Origin: an uncultured Bacilli bacterium
GTDB taxonomy: Bacteria; Bacillota_I; Bacilli_A; RF39; UBA660
NCBI GenBank assembly: GCA_947627675.1
Contig: CANQWY010000008.1
Span: 1-40,621, forward strand
Length of the DNA stretch: 40,621 nucleotides
Reading direction: 5' to 3'
Below the pieces are notes generated by a model, which did not search any database, was not told where the DNA came from, and saw only the letters and a list, made by a program, of their open reading frames with translations. Positions 35,940-40,621 of the stretch are shown piece by piece; within the stretch, counting starts at the first letter, position 1, and each line of letters starts with the position of its first letter. Position numbers and translations under genes: made by a program.

Positions 35940-37775
35940 ATGTATTTGAGAAAAATGAAAAAATTAATGAAATTAAATATACAAAAATTTGCAAATAGTG
36001 GAACATTAGGAACTTTAAGTGGTCAGTGGAAAACAACATTCACTGTAACCTGGTCTTTACTTTCACAATCAATTGAAACCAACACATCTACTATAAGACT
36101 TACAGGTACACTTCATACCGATAACTCAACTACAATACAAAGTTCAAGTTCTAAGTTTGTAATAGATGGAACAACAGTATATAATGCATCTTACAAAAAA
36201 ACTGGAGCAGGGGATATCTTTACGAAAACTAAAGATATAACTGTTACCCATAATAATGATGGAACATTCCCTAATAGAGCAGTTAGTTTTAGCGCTTGGG
36301 ATTACGGAGCATTCTCAGCAAGTCCAAGTGGTAGTGGGACGATATCAGGAGTTCCAACTATACCTAGAACCAGTGTGTTAAGTAATTTAGTTACTACAAT
36401 TTCAAATGATGGTAGCACAATCACACTAAGACCAACAATTACAAAATATGCAAGTGCATTTTACGATAGATTGACTTTAGTAAATGGAAGCACAATAATT
36501 GCCCAAATAGATGGTGTTAGTAATAATACTTCAGTATCATTAAATAGCAGTCAAATTAGTGCATTATATAGAGAAATGGGCAATAGTACAAGTAAATCAT
36601 TTAGTGCATATTTAACAACATATACATCAAACGATAAAAGTTCTACAGTAGGAACATCTACATCAATAAATACGACTGTAACCTTGCCTAATTACAATTT
36701 AAGTATTGGTAACGCAACAATTGAAGATACAGACACAAATTACGATGAATATAAAGAGACACCAAATACATTTATTGCTAATATATCTAAGCCTAAAATG
36801 ACATTTAATGCTACATCAACGACAGGAAGTACCTATGGGAATAGTATATCTTATAGAATTAACGATGTAGTAGTTTCTAGTCCTTACACAGTAGATGATT
36901 ACAAAGGTGATAAATATACATTAGTTGCAACTGATGGAAGAAAACAGGTAAGCAAAGAATTCGATATGAAAGTAGTACCTTATTTCAAGCCGACAATTCA
37001 GGCGACAGTAAAAAGGACAAGCCCTACAGGAAGTACAGTAGATGTATCAATCGAAGGTAAATATTATTTAGGTAGTGACTTAACTAATAAATTAACACCA
37101 ACTTATAAAATAAAATATACACCTAGAGGTGGTTCACAGTTAATTGAAAATATATCAGTAACTACAACTACAGAAGGCAATGAGGTCACATTTAAAGGTA
37201 CAACACAATTAACAGGACTTGATTATAAAAAGATTGTTAGTTGGCAGATAGAAATGACAGATGTAATTGGTTATTTAACTATGGTTAGTGATACATTAAA
37301 ACAAGGTTTACCTGTTTGGAATGCATATGAAAAAAATGATGAGCAATACTTCAATGTAAACGGCAATTTCCTAATTGAAAATGAACCATTAATAAGTTTT
37401 CTAAAACCATTATTATTGGATTTGGAACATCCAGTTGGCTCTCTTTATATTTCTACTGATTCAACAGAGCCTAGTAAATTATTTGGAGGAACATGGAAAC
37501 AAATTGAAGATGATGCCTACCTGAAAATTGTAATATCAAAAGCAGGTCAATGTGGTGGTACTTCCAATAATCATACGATACCATTATCGAGCATACCAAA
37601 GCATAGCCATAAACAAAATTATATGTCAACAGACTTCGGACAAGAGGGAAGCAGCGGAAACTACACTTTTGCAAGAGCGACTGGGCAAGACCCTGCCTAT
37701 ACAGGTAGTGCTGGGGGAGGTCAACCATATTACCCATACTACTACGGAATTTATGCATGGATAAGAATAGCATAG
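35940..37775 (+). CDS. Receptor-binding/structural tail protein (DUF859-like, collar-like C-terminus)
   Basis: SGQWKTTFTVTWS...; C-terminal HPVGSLYISTDSTEPSKLFGGTWKQIEDDAYLK...YYGIYAWIRIA; ATG 35940 after GAGGTG. Confidence 0.75.
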   Translation: MYLRKMKKLMKLNIQKFANSGTLGTLSGQWKTTFTVTWSLLSQSIETNTSTIRLTGTLHTDNSTTIQSSSSKFVIDGTTVYNASYKKTGAGDIFTKTKDITVTHNNDGTFPNRAVSFSAWDYGAFSASPSGSGTISGVPTIPRTSVLSNLVTTISNDGSTITLRPTITKYASAFYDRLTLVNGSTIIAQIDGVSNNTSVSLNSSQISALYREMGNSTSKSFSAYLTTYTSNDKSSTVGTSTSINTTVTLPNYNLSIGNATIEDTDTNYDEYKETPNTFIANISKPKMTFNATSTTGSTYGNSISYRINDVVVSSPYTVDDYKGDKYTLVATDGRKQVSKEFDMKVVPYFKPTIQATVKRTSPTGSTVDVSIEGKYYLGSDLTNKLTPTYKIKYTPRGGSQLIENISVTTTTEGNEVTFKGTTQLTGLDYKKIVSWQIEMTDVIGYLTMVSDTLKQGLPVWNAYEKNDEQYFNVNGNFLIENEPLISFLKPLLLDLEHPVGSLYISTDSTEPSKLFGGTWKQIEDDAYLKIVISKAGQCGGTSNNHTIPLSSIPKHSHKQNYMSTDFGQEGSSGNYTFARATGQDPAYTGSAGGGQPYYPYYYGIYAWIRIA

Positions 37776-37791
37776 CAAGGTAGGTGATAAA

Positions 37792-38076
37792 GTGAAAAAA
37801 ATTCTAAATAAAATAAAAGATTCATGGCAATGGATTACACTTTTTATAACAATAATATGTGGTTTTTGGACAATATTTAAATATTTTGATAATCAAAATG
37901 ATGAAATGGCAAAGACAATTCAAATGGCAGAAAAATCAATTATATGGAATGAAAACATACCAGTAATTGAAAGAGCAAGTGTTTGCGATGATTATTTAGC
38001 AAGAGGGTATAATTCATATACAAAGAAATTATGTGAGAATGTAATACTACAAGATGATAGATTAGCAAAGAAATAG
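37792..38076 (+). CDS. Small membrane protein of the lysis region (GTG start)
   Basis: TM WITLFITIICGFWTIFKYF; RBS AGGTAGGTGATAAA. Confidence 0.6.
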   Translation: MKKILNKIKDSWQWITLFITIICGFWTIFKYFDNQNDEMAKTIQMAEKSIIWNENIPVIERASVCDDYLARGYNSYTKKLCENVILQDDRLAKK

Positions 38077-38086
38077 AGGTGATAAA

Positions 38087-38296
38087 ATGAAGAAAAAAGA
38101 TTTAAAAAGCATAATAACATTATTAACAGTAATCACATTATGTTTATCATTTTGCTATGCTGTAGTTGTATTCTGCGACTCTGACATTGCAAACCAAATC
38201 GTTTCAACATTCTTAACAATGGCAATATCAGTTGTAGGCTTCTATATAGGCTATCAAAACAATAAACCAAAAAACAATGACAAGGAAGGTGAATAA
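38087..38296 (+). CDS. Holin-like protein
   Basis: Two TM segments, adjacent to the endolysin. Confidence 0.65.
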   Translation: MKKKDLKSIITLLTVITLCLSFCYAVVVFCDSDIANQIVSTFLTMAISVVGFYIGYQNNKPKNNDKEGE

Positions 38297-38297
38297 T

Positions 38298-39083
38298 ATG
38301 CAAAAAGCAGTATTAAATTTAAATGTCTTAAAGGTAACTCAAGGAATGAATAATACATTCTCACATAAAGGTGTACTTGCCATAGATATAGCAGGTCATA
38401 ACGGATTTAGAGCCCCATTTACTGGCATTATAAAAAAGATTTACACTAAAGACGCTAATCAAGTATGGTTAGAATCTACGGACAAGGTTAAATATGCTGA
38501 CGGTACAGAAGATTACATGACATTATCAATATGGCATGATAACGATGTATCTAATTTAAAAGTAGGACAAGTTATCAAGCAGGGTGAGATATTTTATCAG
38601 CAAGGAACAAAAGGACAAGCAACTGGTGCTCATAATCACTTAACAGTAGGCAAAGGTAAATTCACAGGTACTGGTTGGGGCAAAAACAGTGTAGGGAATT
38701 GGTGTATAAATAATCAATACGACATTACTAAGGCGTTATTTGTTTATGACAAAACTGAAATCAAAAAGAGTGGCGGTTATACTTGGACTAAAACATCTGA
38801 TTTTGAATATAATACACCAGTATCAAATGACAGATACCTAAATTTAAAGCCTACGGTCAGTTCTTGGACGATTTACAAGACTAATAAGTACTTTGTACCA
38901 TCTAAGGCTTCTGACGTCCTAGCAAAGCTAAATCCAAAGAAATTTGGGGGATTAAGTTATAAAATACTTGAAGACTGTGGGAATTATCACTTTAAAATAA
39001 AAACTGATATGTATGGTTACGGATATATAGCAGGTAATCCAAATAAGTATGAATGTACTATCACTTATAAACCTATTTATTAA
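38298..39083 (+). CDS. Endolysin, M23-type (LytM-like) peptidase
   Basis: HKGVLAIDIAG and GAHNHLTVG (HxH) motifs; ATG 38298 after AAGGAAGGTG. Confidence 0.8.
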   Translation: MQKAVLNLNVLKVTQGMNNTFSHKGVLAIDIAGHNGFRAPFTGIIKKIYTKDANQVWLESTDKVKYADGTEDYMTLSIWHDNDVSNLKVGQVIKQGEIFYQQGTKGQATGAHNHLTVGKGKFTGTGWGKNSVGNWCINNQYDITKALFVYDKTEIKKSGGYTWTKTSDFEYNTPVSNDRYLNLKPTVSSWTIYKTNKYFVPSKASDVLAKLNPKKFGGLSYKILEDCGNYHFKIKTDMYGYGYIAGNPNKYECTITYKPIY

Positions 39084-39084
39084 T

Positions 39085-39119
39085 AAAAAGGGCTAGTCTC
39101 AATTGACTAGCTTTTTTTA
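39085..39119. terminator. Bidirectional terminator between converging late and moron operons
   Basis: AAAAAGGGCTAGTCTCAATTGACTAGCTTTTTTT. Confidence 0.85.
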
Positions 39120-39127
39120 TTAATAAA

Positions 39128-39616
39128 TTATCTATAATCAGTAAAAATATAATCACATTTTATAATATCTGCATCGGTGTCTAAATCTAAATCAGATAAA
39201 TCATCTTCAGTAATATCATTATTAATTTCATATAAAATTTTATATGAAGAATATCTATAATTACCATCTATATTATCATTTAATTCTATTTCATCATAAA
39301 ATTTAGTAGCATCTTCTATATTATTAAATATTTTATTATTTTCAAAATTACTATAAGTAACATCACCATTATAATACCAATCGTTGCCTTTTAAAGTACA
39401 AGAATATTCATTACTATGAACTAAATATTTTTTCATTTTCTTTTCCTCCTTAAAATTATAAATAGAATTTCGTAAAAACTGTGCCTTACTTAAATTATAC
39501 ATTTTTAACATTTCATTTAAATCTATCATCTCATCTTTATTTAAATCTACACTAAATGTGGATTTATGCTCTTTAATGTAACTTCGTATGTATTTTGATT
39601 GATTAAATTTTTCCAT
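39128..39616 (-). CDS. Putative RHH-N-terminal protein with an internal start
   Basis: N-terminal KYIRSYIKEHKSTFSVDLNKDEMIDLNEMLKMYNLSKAQFLRNSI; second SD/ATG inside the ORF at 39436. Confidence 0.6.
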   Translation of the reverse strand: MEKFNQSKYIRSYIKEHKSTFSVDLNKDEMIDLNEMLKMYNLSKAQFLRNSIYNFKEEKKMKKYLVHSNEYSCTLKGNDWYYNGDVTYSNFENNKIFNNIEDATKFYDEIELNDNIDGNYRYSSYKILYEINNDITEDDLSDLDLDTDADIIKCDYIFTDYR

Positions 39617-39628
39617 AGTTATTTCCCC

Positions 39629-39913
39629 CTAATCTATACCATATCTGTCAAAATTTACATAACTTTGTCCAATTTGGTTTAAACAAGTTTTTTTAAATAA
39701 ATTTTCTTTATGAGAGTTGTCATTTAATTTTATAGAACCTTCTGTTTCATATTCGTATATATTTTTGAATTTAGCTAATTTTCTCATTTTTGCATTTGTT
39801 TTAACAATTTTTGTAAATATAAATGTTGTTGGTTCAGTTATATCAAAATTATCTCTTATATATTCAACAATCTCTTCATAAGTACCCTTCATTTCTAATT
39901 TAATTTCTTTCAT
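39629..39913 (-). CDS. Hypothetical moron protein
   Basis: ORF downstream of a consensus promoter. Confidence 0.6.
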   Translation of the reverse strand: MKEIKLEMKGTYEEIVEYIRDNFDITEPTTFIFTKIVKTNAKMRKLAKFKNIYEYETEGSIKLNDNSHKENLFKKTCLNQIGQSYVNFDRYGID

Positions 39914-39943
39914 AGTTCATTCCTCTTTCTTCATTACAGTCAT

Positions 39944-39972
39944 ATTGTACCACATTACTCGGGTAATGTCAA
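39944..39972 (-). promoter_or_regulatory. Consensus sigma-70 promoter with palindromic operator in its spacer
   Basis: Minus strand TTGACA-17-TACAAT; spacer palindrome ACATTAC-TCGG-GTAATGT (39952-39969). Confidence 0.85.
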
Positions 39973-39989
39973 TACCTTTTTGAAAATTT

Positions 39990-40481
39990 TCATTTTTTGT
40001 ATTTCAATATTTCTTCGTTCCACCCGTCATATTTTGATTTTAGGTACTTTCTAGTGTAATTTATCATATTTTGTATATTTATACCAAAATCATATTTATT
40101 GTGGCATCTTGAACAAGCGCATACAATATTTTCAGGTATTCCTAAACCAAGTTGACTGCGTTTTATATAGTGACTATTGGCACATGATAAAGGTACAGGT
40201 GTATGACAGTATATACATCTATGATTATCTCTTTCCCATACTATCTTTTTTACTTTCATTGGAATATCAGTTGCTTTAGTTGATTTATGCTTATGATCCT
40301 TAATTTTTGCACAATATTTTTGATTTATTGTGAACTTCTGATTTGTTGTGAATTTCACAATTTTATATTCCTTGTGTTCACAATCGTTGCAACTATTGAA
40401 TGTTATTTCTTTTTTTAATAAGTTACAGTAGACATATTTTCTTCCTTTTTTAGTTTTGACTTTTAAATTTATACAATTCAT
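39990..40481 (-). CDS. HNH endonuclease
   Basis: VWERDNHRCIYCHTPVPLSCANSHYIKRSQLGLGIPENIVCACSRCHNKYD. Confidence 0.85.
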   Translation of the reverse strand: MNCINLKVKTKKGRKYVYCNLLKKEITFNSCNDCEHKEYKIVKFTTNQKFTINQKYCAKIKDHKHKSTKATDIPMKVKKIVWERDNHRCIYCHTPVPLSCANSHYIKRSQLGLGIPENIVCACSRCHNKYDFGINIQNMINYTRKYLKSKYDGWNEEILKYKK

Positions 40482-40482
40482 A

Positions 40483-40505
40483 TTTTACCTCTTATTTACC
40501 TCTTG
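40483..40505 (+). repeat. Putative integrase arm-type sites, right end
   Basis: TTTTACCTCTTATTTACCTCTTG, nearly identical to 66-88. Confidence 0.5.
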
Positions 40506-40609
40506 TTTTTAAGATTTTATAGGTAAACAAAAAGTTATATATAAACAAAAAGCCTTGTTTTTTAATACATTAGAGTTTATTAAAACTTATAAAATATGTT
40601 AAGAATATT

Positions 40610-40621
40610 TCCTATCGGGGA
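40610..40621 (+). repeat. attR core, direct repeat of 1-12 (TCCTATCGGGGA)
   Basis: Exact 12-bp direct repeat at the opposite edge of an integrase-to-HNH prophage. Confidence 0.8.

Noticed and set aside
1-40621. CRISPR array, DGR or transposon
   Set aside because: No regularly spaced repeats, no reverse transcriptase/TR-VR pair and no transposase were seen.

Overview
The window is a complete ~40.6 kb temperate siphovirus-type prophage from a very AT-rich Firmicutes/Mollicutes-like host. It uses TGA as a stop, so code 11. It is bounded by a 12-bp direct repeat, TCCTATCGGGGA, at both edges. The left copy continues as a tRNA 3' end (CCTAT-CGGGGAT-A-CCA). Layout: integrase, ImmA-like protease and CI-like repressor on the minus strand; a divergent cro/early region; a recombination block (DUF1071-type annealase, PD-(D/E)XK nuclease, SSB, NinB-like, RusA-like); a long run of small accessory ORFs that includes RtcB and an SPFH protein; a nucleotidyltransferase plus an Rnl2-type RNA ligase; a ~0.5 kb non-coding structured region; an Acb2-like small ORF; one tRNA; the late packaging/head/tail/lysis operon; and a minus-strand right-end moron operon with an HNH gene. 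Main discovery candidate: the only tRNA in the window (19480-19555) has an initiator-like body (C1xA72 mismatch, A11-U24 pair) but a CGU anticodon, and it sits immediately upstream of the late operon. Eight late-operon genes (small pre-terminase ORF, portal, major capsid, two minor capsid proteins, major tail protein, tape measure and a tail protein) lack a well-placed ATG. Each instead has a Shine-Dalgarno at normal spacing before an in-frame ACG, and all eight ACGs are preceded by A, which can pair with the unusual U37 of the tRNA. I infer a phage-encoded initiator tRNA dedicated to ACG start codons of late genes. Other notable items are two related structured ncRNA candidates, an RNA-repair gene set, a +1 frameshift extension of the major capsid protein (CCC-TAA), a zincin domain fused to a minor capsid protein, an internal in-frame start in a right-end gene, and clear promoter/operator architectures. 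No searches could be run; all family names come from motif recognition.
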